Shown piece by piece: positions 54,249 to 64,000 of a DNA stretch of 64,000 bases; positions within the stretch are counted from its first letter, which is position 1; every line of letters begins with the position of its first letter. The stretch is from assembly GCA_018296165.2 (NCBI GenBank), contig JACKQL020000073.1:62001-126000 (forward strand), written 5' to 3'. The position numbers were made by a program, and so were the translations under genes. Source of the DNA: Termitomyces sp. T153. Taxonomy: Eukaryota > Basidiomycota > Agaricomycetes > Agaricales > Lyophyllaceae. A model generated the notes under the pieces. The model was not told where the DNA came from. It did not search any database and worked only from the letters and a program-made list of their open reading frames with translations.

Positions 54249-55200
54249 GATAGTATAACGACAAGAGGGATTCTCAGGAGTGTCAAAGGATGCATGCTTC
54301 TATTCTCCACGTCAAGTTCCCGCTACTCTGTAGTGGGGCTTCTGTCCAAAAAAACGTTCAAGGTTGATTCATGTCACGATCTCCGGACCGCTGATCCGGT
54401 CGACCCGTTCTTTCCTGGTTGCTCTCATTGATACGCCGGCCTCAAAATTGAGGACCGGCAAAAGTACGATGAGAACTGAGCAAAGGATGTTTCTAATCAA
54501 ACGGCCGAAAACTGTAAGCCGAACGTCGAAAACTGTAGACGAGAAAAACATACCTTGTAAAATCAAGTACGGCCCCCTCTAAGTAACGCCAAAAAGAGAT
54601 GGCTGGACCAATGTAGCTACGTCAGAGTAGAACGGTCAAAAGAGATCGAAAAGCTGACAAAGGGCCAAGTCTGTGGCAGTGCTCGGACCGAGATGGCAAC
54701 CTCGGATCATAATCCGAGATCAGCCATCAAGGCCGACGAAACTCTGCAGTAACTGCCAACGATTCCAATGATTGAAAAGGCCGACCGCGCATGACTATTT
54801 AAAAACTCCCTACGCTACGCTATCAAGTCCAGGAAATGACCGTAAACCGTAGGAAAGGAAGAGGTAGGAAAGGGGAGAAACAAAACTGTAGAAATCACGG
54901 GTAGACGGAATGACACAGGAAGGATGACACGCAGGCCGATTATCGCAGCATAATACCACGCGGAACGCATTGGTCCGTGCACGGCCAACGGGGTATAAAA
55001 AGGACAGGATGATAGAGAGGAAGGCAAGCAGACTACGTACCACGGCTCGGAATTCCCCAGGGAGCGGAATTCTTAGGCTTAAGAGTTATTAGTGGCTTCG
55101 GGACCAGTAAATATACTATTGAGCCCATTCCTTAGTGCGAGACCGTCTCAACCTTGGAATAAAATCATTAAGAATATTAAAATACTTTTCTATTGAAAGT
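54249..55200. promoter_or_regulatory. Upstream region of the MFS gene with a possible solo LTR
   Basis: No gene. TGTCACGATCTCCGGACCGC at 54,372 resembles the TGTCACGA start of Gypsy LTRs, and TATTTAAA (about 54,797) and TATAAAAA (about 54,994) look like core promoters. The region is CpG-rich up to about 55,130. No end or target duplication was found, so the LTR reading is tentative. Confidence 0.3.
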
Positions 55201-57290
55201 CTACTTGAGTTGGCGTGTAACTAAAAGCCTCCAAACAAACTGTGAATAGAAAGTTTGATAAGTTGATCACATCATTGACGGCATCAAACTTACATTTCGC
55301 ATCATCATCCGCCCTCTTTCGGTCTCGTCTTCATCTACTGGTTTTGTTCTGCACCTGCAACGCCACATCTTGCCCAGTTCCTCCCTCTGGAGCAGCTATT
55401 CCATCTGGTCAGGTTTGTGTTCTCATTTGCACATCTCCTAAAAGTTCATGAGATTTTCACCCTTGTGGTGGGTGATACATCCCCTAATAAGATTTGATCG
55501 TTTCACATACTGGATAAGAATTCTTTCCCATTTACCACCGCGGTAATGACTCATATTGCAAGAAAAGGTTCGTCGTTGTTTTTTTCTTGGTGGAGCTCAT
55601 ATGAGACTGAGATTGGTTGTATAGCAAGAAGAAAAGAGCTTTCAGAGAACAACACAACCCTGAGCCTTGCCTTGAGGATATAAGATGATGGAGAAGCACC
55701 ACCAATTACAGGGATGTAAGATGAGTTATTTGTAGCTGAAGGCTTGCCTCAGGCTTGGTACTGGTGGACAAAAAAAGTAAATAAAGAAATTCCAAAAAGG
55801 GTAATACAATGATCATGAATGTACTTGCCAGTATGTCTGTATGACATGCTCTTGGAAATTGTGCCATTCAGATGGAAAGGTTTTGGTGTCTGTATGAGTT
55901 CTGACCTCAAAAATTATGCTTTCTACAGTCACAACTTGCAGCATAAGTTTCTGCAGAATCTCACCACTTTTCTACCTCAGCATTCTTTAAGTCCACACTA
56001 CTGACAAGTGCACAGTTTTCCTTGTCTCTTCTGTGTGGTGGTTCAAGAGCCTTACAAGAAATTTTTTTATTGTCTTAATCCTTGGTTTTGCATTCTGTAT
56101 GTCTTGAGCATGTCCAGTGTTGGGCTTTGGCCATTGATCACATCAAACAATAGTGGTGCCACCATAGATACTCACTGTGTAGGGCCAGTCTGTCATGCCG
56201 CAAACAATGGTTCATTGTTCTCATACATGTATATATATTTCCACCAGACCTAGATAGAACCCTCAGTCATTTGTATTGGATTGAGAGTGAGTAAATACTT
56301 TACTGTAAATTGCATGCACATCACAACTGTACATATTATTGATTTTGGTCTTACTAGGTACAGTTTAATATCAGTCATTTGTATCAGACTGAGGTATTGC
56401 TTTCAGTCTTTTTACTAGTATCCTGGTCTGGACTTCTAACAGGTGATGTGCTCCTATGCCGCTGAGCAATGGCATCTGCCAAGGTGTCCCTGATACATAC
56501 TAGATGTCAGTATGGTAACCAAGTATTTGTACATGATGTCAACAAGATGTATAATAAATGTCATTAACAATAAAAGAGCATACCCAATATTGATAAGACC
56601 CAATTGTTGCTGAGCACTGTTTTTAGCATTTCTGATTGGACAGCATCTGACTAGATTCCACATGACCACACACAAGCTACATGAGGTCTAGCCCAAAGCC
56701 TGGAACAATGTAGCCTTTGCATGAGATTTTAGCAACTATGAGACTTCTGGATCACAAGCCTCATCATGTGGAGGCTGGACTTTGGGTCTAAAACAATAAG
56801 GCCAAGGCTTCCACTAGTGACAACCACTAGCAACATTACCTGGCAACAATAATACCTCCTTTCAAAAATAGATATATTAAAGGACATGTGACTTCTTACT
56901 TATCATTTTTATTGTCTTGCTTACAAACATACCTGAATAGTGTCTACACTTCAGATATTGATGTTAGCTATGCTCTTTTATTGTTACTGACATTGATTAT
57001 ACATCTTGTCAACATTGCATACAAATACTTGGTTACCATACTGACATCCAGTATGTATCAGGAACACTTTGGCAGATGCCATTGCTGGTGGTTACTAATA
57101 TTTCCTTTTCAAATACTATACCTACAAACAGTATAAATACTGCCTGTACATAGAGACCAAAACAATCCACAGAGTATCATTCCCCTCATTAGCTTTCAGC
57201 TTACCAGCTTCAGATTCCTTATTGATCTCTTTCATCATTGCCAACAACTGGGTAATAAGTCTTGATGACCTTGTACTCAATCTAGCAGGG
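55201..57290. other. CpG-poor non-coding DNA, old repeats
   Basis: Only short frames. Contains a direct repeat of 'cagtcatttgtatYRgaYtgag' (56,261 and 56,373) and the hairpin repeat listed separately. Confidence 0.35.
56462..57092. repeat. Inverted repeat with ~130-bp arms
   Basis: 56,462-56,598 returns inverted at about 56,952-57,092: 'caaatacttggttaccatac', 'tgacatc' and 'agtatgtatca' are shared, with few changes. The 350-bp loop is unrelated. It could be a foldback/MITE-like element. Confidence 0.75.
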
Positions 57291-57695
57291 TGTCAACTGT
57301 GGGTGCCCTTAGTGTTATTACAACTTAGCAATGCTAGTGACTACAGCTAGCAACTAGTTTGTGTTTGTCCCCCAATTCACATAAACTTTATTCATTCCTT
57401 GTTCCCCACTCCCTTTCTATCACTTAGTTCCCTTTTCCTAGCAACTCTTTTTGTCTTTGTTCCTTTCTTCTTCTATTACCCAGTGACTTTTTGTTACTGT
57501 CTAGCAAGTTAGGCTAGCAATAGTAATGCTTTTCACTTCACTCATTCCCATCACATCAATTGGCTCTTGCTTTCTGGGATGGTGACTGACTTGCCCCTAT
57601 TAACTTCTTATTGCCAGCTGCCCTATCTAGTTGCCAGTGTTTAGGACTTTTTTTTGGTTTCCTGCATGGCAGCCAGGCAGCATAGGAGCACATCA
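57291..57695 (+). repeat. 5' LTR of the deleted Gypsy element
   Basis: Begins TGTCAACTGTGGGTGCCC and ends CATCA, followed at once by TTTTGGAGCCCACCA, similar to known Gypsy primer-binding sites. The other LTR is not in the window, so the borders rest on these signals only. Confidence 0.55.
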
Positions 57696-58060
57696 TTTTG
57701 GAGCCCACCACAAGGAATATCTAGGTAACCATTCTACCAGAAACCAGAGATCAAGCAAAACATGGCTTGAAAGCTTTTAGCAAACTCCTGCATCATTCTC
57801 TGTCAACTCCCCAGAATTCACTACCATCTACTTAACCTTGACCTCTTGCAGACAAACTAGAAACTGCTAGAAACCTTTGAGACATTAGCAAAATCCTTGC
57901 CAACTTTCCTTGTGCCTTTGTAGAAAGCTTCCTCAGTGCACCTCTCTCACTGCTAACAGCAACCAACTCTTTGATTTTCTTCCCAGAAGCACATTCTATT
58001 CCTACTTTGCCAACCAACACTCAGAGCCCCCTTCCACTGCTAATATTGACAATTGCTAAC

Positions 58061-59251
58061 ATGAATAACAATCCTGCTGCTTGTTGCACTTGCATGCCTC
58101 CTTGTAACAACACCACTGCACCTAAATGGAATGAAAGTTGCCCCAGGAAGCTTACCCAGTACTTTCAGAAACTAGAGTATCTTTTTGCTGACTGTGGTAT
58201 TGCTGATGATACCCAGAAGAAGGAATATGTGGCTTGCTACATCTCTTATGACACAGTGGAAACTTGACTTGGCTTACTGGAATTTGCAACAATGTAACAA
58301 TCAGCAACAATGCACTCAGATCTTATACATATTGTTAATGGAAGGCAGCAGTGCTTAGACTGTACCCTGGTGCTGATGCTAGTGCTAGTGCTTGTGATAC
58401 CCTTGGCAACCTCAAATGACTTGTAAACCAGACTTTCAACAGCAGGCTGGTGACTTTGGGAAGGTTCTCTGATTATTATCAAAAGACTTCCAATGTATTG
58501 CTAGATGGATCCTTGCCAACAGCAAGCTCTACTGCAATGAGGAATGTTGCTTATTCCAACAGGTATCCCAATGTTGCTATGGTCCAAATCATTTGCTATC
58601 TTGAAATCACACTTTCTGATCACCATCCAGAGGATCCTTATGATGTGGACCAGGTTTTTGAAGGTGCTAAATGGGTATCAAAAGGCACAGACATGGCTAC
58701 AACCAAGTCCAGCAATGTCACTAGCACCTTCAGTATCACTTCATTGCTAATCATTAAGCCCTAATTTTGCCATCTCCCATCTCCAAACAGGAAACCCTCA
58801 AATTAGTGCCTTAGAATGTCTGGAAGTCCTTTTGACCAACAACAGTAATCAACCTTGCCAACAGTTCAGCAATAGCACTTGCCACTTCTGTGGTGAAACT
58901 GGTCATACTATAGTCCATGGCACTTGTATCAAATTGGAACACATGATTCAACAGAGTAAAATTTGTTGAAATGCTGAAGGAAAAATTATTTTATCATCTA
59001 GCACTATGATTCCAAACTATTTTGACAAGCAACCTGACATGGAATGTATTGAGGAATGACACTGTCTGAATCCAGGACAAATTGTCATAGGCAGACTTTC
59101 ATCCAATGCTAACCCAGATCCTGAGCAAGCAGCTATGCAGCAGTCACTTATCCATGAGGTAATGCAACAGGATGTTGCTATGGGACAATTGATAAGCAAG
59201 GAAGAACACATCTTGAGGCTTTGGAACAAGAATTATTTGCACTACAATGAC
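58061..59251 (+). pseudogene. Gypsy gag, broken
   Basis: ATG 58,061; 'APKWNESCPRKLTQYFQKLE' and 'YLFADCGIADDTQKKEYVAC' are capsid segments; a zinc-knuckle-like 'CHFCGETGHTIVHGTC' lies near 58,880. Stops after 'DTVET', 'NNV' region and elsewhere interrupt it. Confidence 0.7.
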
Positions 59252-59768
59252 TAGACAAAAAGTTTAATAGTGTCCAAGTCTCCTGTGCATCTTACTGACC
59301 AGCTAACAAGACCTCCAAAGCAACACCAACAACTAGCAACACTCCAGCAACTCATTCCCCTTCTGATTCTGTACCAACTCCTGCTGCTAAGCCAGCTGAC
59401 AAAGGCAAAGCATCTGAACAATATGTCACTAACAAACATCCACCTGTCACTAAGGAATCTGTTACCCAGCCTCCAGTCCATCCATTTTCTGGCATTCCAG
59501 GTTGCTACACCCCTCCTGCTAATCAAAACTTTGCTGACCCCAACAGAACTAATGTCAGTGCTTATCAAACTATGCCACCTATCTACAACATTGAACAGTC
59601 CAAAGCATATTTGAAAGGGTATTAAGCACAAAGGTTACAGTCTCAGTTGGCAAACTCTGCTCAGTGTTACAAGAAATCAGGAATCAGTTTAGGACAGCTG
59701 TTATGCCAAAGTAACTTGCAGGAGCAAATGCTAACACTGTACAGTACCCAAGCAACACCTTTGAAGAA

Positions 59769-60146
59769 GTGTTACCAACATTTGCTATGGATGAGCCTCA
59801 GTTTTTGCTAGGATCTAACATTGCTCCTGCTAATGGACTAACCCTAGACCAGGCCCAAGGTGCGTTAGTTAACTCAGTGGAGGCCTACATAGATTTTCTA
59901 CCTCCTGCAGAAGAGCCTGTGGTTCTCACTATTGCTAGGGATTCACAGTCACTTTGGTTTATTATGATTCTAATTAATAACTGCAAAGAAATAGTAGAAT
60001 GCATCACAGACAGTAGCTCCCAGATCATCTCAATGTCCACCAAGATTGCTAGTGACCTTGGCCTATCATACAACCTGAACATTGTATTAAACATACAGAG
60101 CACTAATGGAACTTTGGATCAATTACTAGGACTCAACATTTGTTGA
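59769..60146 (+). pseudogene. Gypsy aspartyl protease region
   Basis: 'KEIVECITDSSSQIISMST' corresponds to the protease active-site loop (D-S/T-G), with Ser in place of Gly; 'LNIQSTNGTLDQLLGL' follows as in this family. Upstream are gag-pol linker residues. The sequence stops at 60,146, where the reverse transcriptase should follow. Confidence 0.6.
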
Positions 60147-60204
60147 TGACAATAGCAATACCTTAGCCCCACAGCTATACCTCAGCCCCATGACCAGTGA
60201 CCAG

Positions 60205-61015
60205 TGACAACATCCCACTTTCACATGATGATGGCATTACAACTTATAGCAACATACCCTGGAGCACCAAGGATATTGCTAGCAGCACCCATATGCTTAT
60301 GGTTTAAAAATGGCTTAACAACCTCATCAGACCTGAAGGCCTTAGCAATGCTGCCTATGCCACCTTCATTTGCTATGCATCCATGTTCTTTATTGCTAGT
60401 GGAAAGTTTCAGCAAAGCACAAGCTCTCTATCCCTATTGACTGCCACTTATGTGTTTTGAAGGCCATGCATGATGACTTAGGTCATAGAGGCCTTTTTGC
60501 TATGCACTCAGCATTACTGAAACACTTTTGGTGGCCCCAAGTTAGTGCTGATCTAGTCTGGTACCTCCACACCTGTCACATTTGCCAAGTCCACCAAACA
60601 ACCAAAGTGCTTATCCCACTGGCTGTTGCTATACCTGTGCCTTTGTTCAGCAAGATATACATTGACATCATGTTCATGCTGCCCTCTAATAGGTTCAAGT
60701 ATATTATTTAGGGACAATGTTTGCTAATCCATCACCCTGAATTCCACATGCTTGTCAGGGAAAAAAATGAAGCTATTGCCAAGTGGCTATACAAGGATGT
60801 CATCTGTTGCTGGGGAGCCCTTAGTGAAATTGTTACCAACAATGGAGCACCCATCTTGAAGGCCATCACCTATTTAGCAAAAAAGTACAACTTGCACCAC
60901 ATCTGGGTTTCAGGCTACAACAAGCACACTAATGGTATTGTCAAGCAACCCCATTTTGATGTATGCCAGACCCTCTTCAAAGCTGTTGACAGCAATTGAT
61001 CCAGGTGGAGTACAG
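60205..61015 (+). pseudogene. Gypsy integrase, N-terminal part
   Basis: 'NIPWSTKDIASSTHML' and 'SNAAYATFICYAS' precede the zinc-binding domain 'HDDLGHRGLFAMHSALLKHF' … 'CHICQ' (H-H-C-C), then the catalytic core 'YIDIMFMLP', 'ALSEIVTNNGAPI' and 'WVSGYNKHTNGIVKQPHFDV'. In the core, the Glu expected after N-G is a Gln-type change ('IVKQ'). The frame ends at 'TLFKAVDSN' near the younger LTR. Confidence 0.8.
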
Positions 61016-61023
61016 CTACTTAC

Positions 61024-62170
61024 TGTCACGACCCGTTCCCCGAAACCCCGCACATCGTCCATCAACCCCCCGAACCCCCAAAGGGACCCCCAACGCTCCG
61101 CCGAACTTCCGCCCATGCCCCGCGCCTACTTCGGCTAACTCCAACGCCTCCCCGGCTAACTCCGACGGCCCCCTGGCCAACTTCGGTGCCTGCCCCGCAG
61201 CCACTGACACTTACCCTGGGCTTTCCGAACCCCGAGAACCACCCCCGCTGTTCCCAATCTTTGCCACTCATCATTAACTCAACACCCTGCTTCCCCCGAC
61301 CTATTCCAGAGTATCACGACAACCTCGGGGCAACCCGCGTTCTCCAATGATCCCATCAACGTATCAGCGCAGCACGATCTTCGATCACAACCGACACCCG
61401 CCCACTCCGTCAAGCCCCGCCAAGCCCCGCCGCCACAGCCGACGTACCCCGAAGTCCTCCGGTAGTCAGTATATAAGTCATCGAGTAGCTCTTCATACTC
61501 TAGTCTTGATATTGCTTAACGTTACCTATGGTCTGATTGTTTCCTTTTCATGTTTTGTGTTTTGTGTTTTGTGTTTCGTGTCTCATTCTCCTTACTCTCA
61601 GTCTCCCGGTCTTATCTCAGTCTCCCGGTCTTGTCTTGTCTTCATTTCATTATCATTCTCGTTATCTTTTCGTACCTCCACTCGAATCTACTCTTGTTCC
61701 ATATTGTCTCGTCCAACGCTGTCTCGGTGACTCCGTCAGACCATTGTGCCCAAGTCCTCATCAACCCTAACGACCTCACGAACCCCGCAATTACAATTAC
61801 GAACCCCGACACTCCTTTACCAGGTCCAAACCTCACTCTTCGCTCGGTCCCAGACTCCATCAGCTCCAAATGATCTCCCATCAAACCCCAGCTCCATTCC
61901 CATTGATCACACAGCCACCTACTCCCTTGCTTCTGCAAATCTCCCGTACGGCCTTCTGCCTAAACCCCGCCAAGACCGTCCCGTTTCCTCACAATCCGAC
62001 TTCTCCGGACCTTCCCGGATCTGTCTGGATCACATCCCCCCAACTACCTGCACAAGCCACCAGGGCCCAGAATGCCTTCGAGTGTTCGGTTACCAGTGCA
62101 AGGGGATCACGCCCGCCTAGTAAGGACTCGCCCAGTGTAGCTGAGCCCCCGGGGTCAGCGGAACCTGACA
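61024..62170 (+). repeat. 5' LTR of a younger Gypsy element
   Basis: 1,147 bp, TGTCACGACC...CCTGACA, same family as the solo LTR at 25,621-26,853. TATATAAG at 61,470-61,477. Flank CTTAC on the left is not repeated after 62,170, so internal sequence follows rather than target DNA. Confidence 0.9.
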
Positions 62171-64000
62171 TAATATCAAGACTCTGCCTTACCCCATCCG
62201 TGATGCCCGCATTATCTCCGCACACGCAATCAAATAACTCCGATGTCTATGGTCTACCCGTGCCGGGGGACCCTTATGATTCGTACGGCCCTGCCCAATT
62301 TGCTGAGGCACATTGAATCACGGATCCGACACCAAATGCCCCCTCTGCTCTGGTTACATCCATACAACGGCTCACTCCCATGGACACCCTCCCAACTCAC
62401 ACCCAACCTCCAACCCCTCGCGCAAACTGCCAAATCATCTCCCACCCCACCCTTACCCTCTCCACCAACCCTGTCCCCTCACACAAAGTTGACCCCGACG
62501 TCACCCAAAGAACAGCATTCCAAAATCCAGCGACCACCCGACCCAATGAGCGACAATGTCCCCAGCACCCCAACAACCCTCCGACAAACAATAACACCAA
62601 CTCGCCACGAGACAGTCACCCACTGTGCAAAGGATTGCCAGCCACGATGAGACCACTGAGAACGCGCTTCCCCAAAGCCCGCCTGTGGATCCACCAACCC
62701 ACCAGCCACCAAGAACCTCAGACCTAGGCTAGGCTCCAACCATGACCTGCCTCCGGACCTCGATCGATCGGCCGTCACCTCCGCCCAACAAATGAAGGGG
62801 CCCCGACTCCCCCGACCCGACCCCGACAACCCCGGAACAAGACCAAAATATCCCCGAGCCTCTAGACGTTAATAAGGAGAACCACGGCACCCCACTCCCG
62901 ACAAGGGACAACTCCGGACCACGCCGCTAGTTCACCACCCTCCCCCACACAATCTGGAGCCCCCGACAATGAGGACCCGGGACGCCAAAACCCCCCCCAC
63001 ATGCCACCCCCGAGCTTAAACTCCACCACCAGACTACGCTACCTCCCACGAAGGAAATCCCCAGCATAGGAGCCACCCCAAACTAACTATAGGAAAAAGG
63101 ACCCTATACGAAGTAGTTCCCTAAGTACTCTAAATTTGCTGACATGTTCATATAAGGGAGGGAGAAGCCCCACCATCATCCAGAACATGACGATGGGCCA
63201 TTTAAACGACCCGACGACCCAAAGGGTACGCACTCCGATATCCTCAAAGGACCTCCCCCACCTGGCTCGACAACCCAAACAACCCCATGCCAGCCCAAAA
63301 CTGTCCCACTCAGACCCCTCCGAACCCTTCAACACAGCTCCGGACCCTAGCGACATGGCTCCAGGGCCTCCGCTCTGACCACAACATTTGACCAAGAAAA
63401 CTCACGGTGCCAGCTCGACAATGATGCCCGGGTAGCCCCAACTCCGCGACAGAAATTGCCACCCACTCCGAATACCGCCCCTACACCGGAATATGTCCGC
63501 CCGAACCAGGACCACGTCACCGGAGCCTCCAGAAAAGCGGGCAGTGCCTCTTCCCACTGCCACCCCCACACTTGCAACAATCTCCGGGCCGCCCCGGAAC
63601 ACGAATGAAGAGTAGCCTCGACCCTGCCGCATCTCCCGGGGAACCCTACTCCAGTGCCTCCCCGCGGCCGACCTCCCCGCCCCAACAACCGTGAACAACC
63701 AACAAATCCCCACCGAGTGACCCTTGTGTCGACTCCGGGACCACCCACTTCCTCCCCGATGAAGGAACCACCGACCCCCGGACCTCCGAACTCAAGGAAG
63801 TATTAGAAATACGTAAGACCCCCTTTGTCCGTCTCGGGCTTACCTTTGGTCAGGAGAGCAATATCACGTAGATGATCCGGAACTGCAAATTTTGGCCCCG
63901 GACCCGAAGGAACTGGTTGGGACTGATCACCCCGCATCCTACCCCCTCGGTCATCGACACTCCGGAGCACACCAAAGTGCCACCCGAAGCAGGCCCGCCC
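62171..64000 (+). mobile_element. Interior of the younger Gypsy element, scrambled, running off the window
   Basis: CpG- and C-rich. Many frames open by chance and none encodes a recognisable gag. Around 63,100 'YEVVP' and 'SKFADMF' recall the start of reverse transcriptase, and 63,830-63,900 ('cttacctttggtcaggagag') matches the integrase zinc-finger region of the older Gypsy at 28,065. Only 1.7 kb separates that from the LTR, so gag and most of pol are deleted. PBS candidate 'taatatcaagactctgcc' is weak. Confidence 0.5.

Larger units (their letters stand above)
57291..61023 (+). mobile_element. Gypsy retrotransposon, internally deleted and 3'-truncated
   Basis: 5' LTR (57,291-57,695), gag (from 58,061), protease (about 59,900-60,146) and integrase (60,205-61,015) in order on the plus strand. 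Reverse transcriptase and RNase H, normally between protease and integrase, are missing. The integrase is cut at 61,023 by another LTR. Confidence 0.8.

Noticed and set aside
62243..63748. Many frames of 80-135 codons on both strands
   Set aside because: The C-rich composition lacks stop codons by chance; frames overlap and show no domain beyond faint pol traces.
1..64000. tRNA or rRNA genes
   Set aside because: I saw no cloverleaf with A- and B-box motifs and no conserved rRNA stretches; a dedicated scan could still find one.

Overview
The window comes from a fungus, most likely a mushroom-forming basidiomycete (Agaricomycetes). Real genes are split by many short introns with GT..AG borders. 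The transposon families are those typical of Agaricomycetes: chromodomain Gypsy elements, Copia, Tnp2-type CACTA elements and Helitrons. No species can be named from sequence alone. About 80% of the window is transposon-derived and extremely poor in CpG, with many CGA-to-TGA stop codons, which fits decay by CpG methylation. The only clearly living, CpG-normal genes lie at 46.0-54.2 kb: an NRAMP metal transporter, a DENN-domain-like protein and an MFS transporter of the phosphate/glycerophosphodiester type, all on the minus strand.

Layout. 0.3-1.7 kb: Helitron relic on the minus strand. 2.9-8.5 kb: two Helitron-like elements joined head to tail. 8.6-14.2 kb: a decayed Copia element (minus strand) with both LTRs. 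14,407-45,578: what I read as one giant (31.2 kb) CACTA-superfamily element. It has matching ends starting CACTT, a 3-bp target duplication TGT, a Tnp2-type transposase in its middle (31.0-33.1 kb), and multi-kilobase inverted arms. Its insertion splits an older Agaricomycete ORF: joining the flanks at TGT restores the reading frame. Inside it lie intron-bearing fragments of cellular genes: NMD3, a G-protein alpha subunit, a WD40-like gene, RNA14/CstF-77, an F-box/LRR-like gene and REV1, plus a possible cohesin STAG piece. Palindromic GAGCTC-rich minisatellite modules flank some of them. A chromodomain Gypsy element (22.9-31.0 kb) is nested in the CACTA, and a younger CpG-rich solo LTR with a perfect CCTGC duplication is nested in the Gypsy reverse transcriptase.

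45.6-54.3 kb is the euchromatic gene island. 54.4-57.3 kb holds degraded non-coding DNA with a possible solo LTR and a hairpin repeat. 57,291-61,023 is an old Gypsy element lacking its reverse transcriptase; the 5' LTR (61,024-62,170) and scrambled interior of a younger Gypsy of the same LTR family as the solo LTR interrupt it and run off the window end.

The most interesting system is the giant CACTA element. Its two inverted arms share their ends but carry different cargo of host gene fragments, which suggests repeated DNA-level gene capture. All family assignments come from reading translated motifs by eye; no database search was possible.
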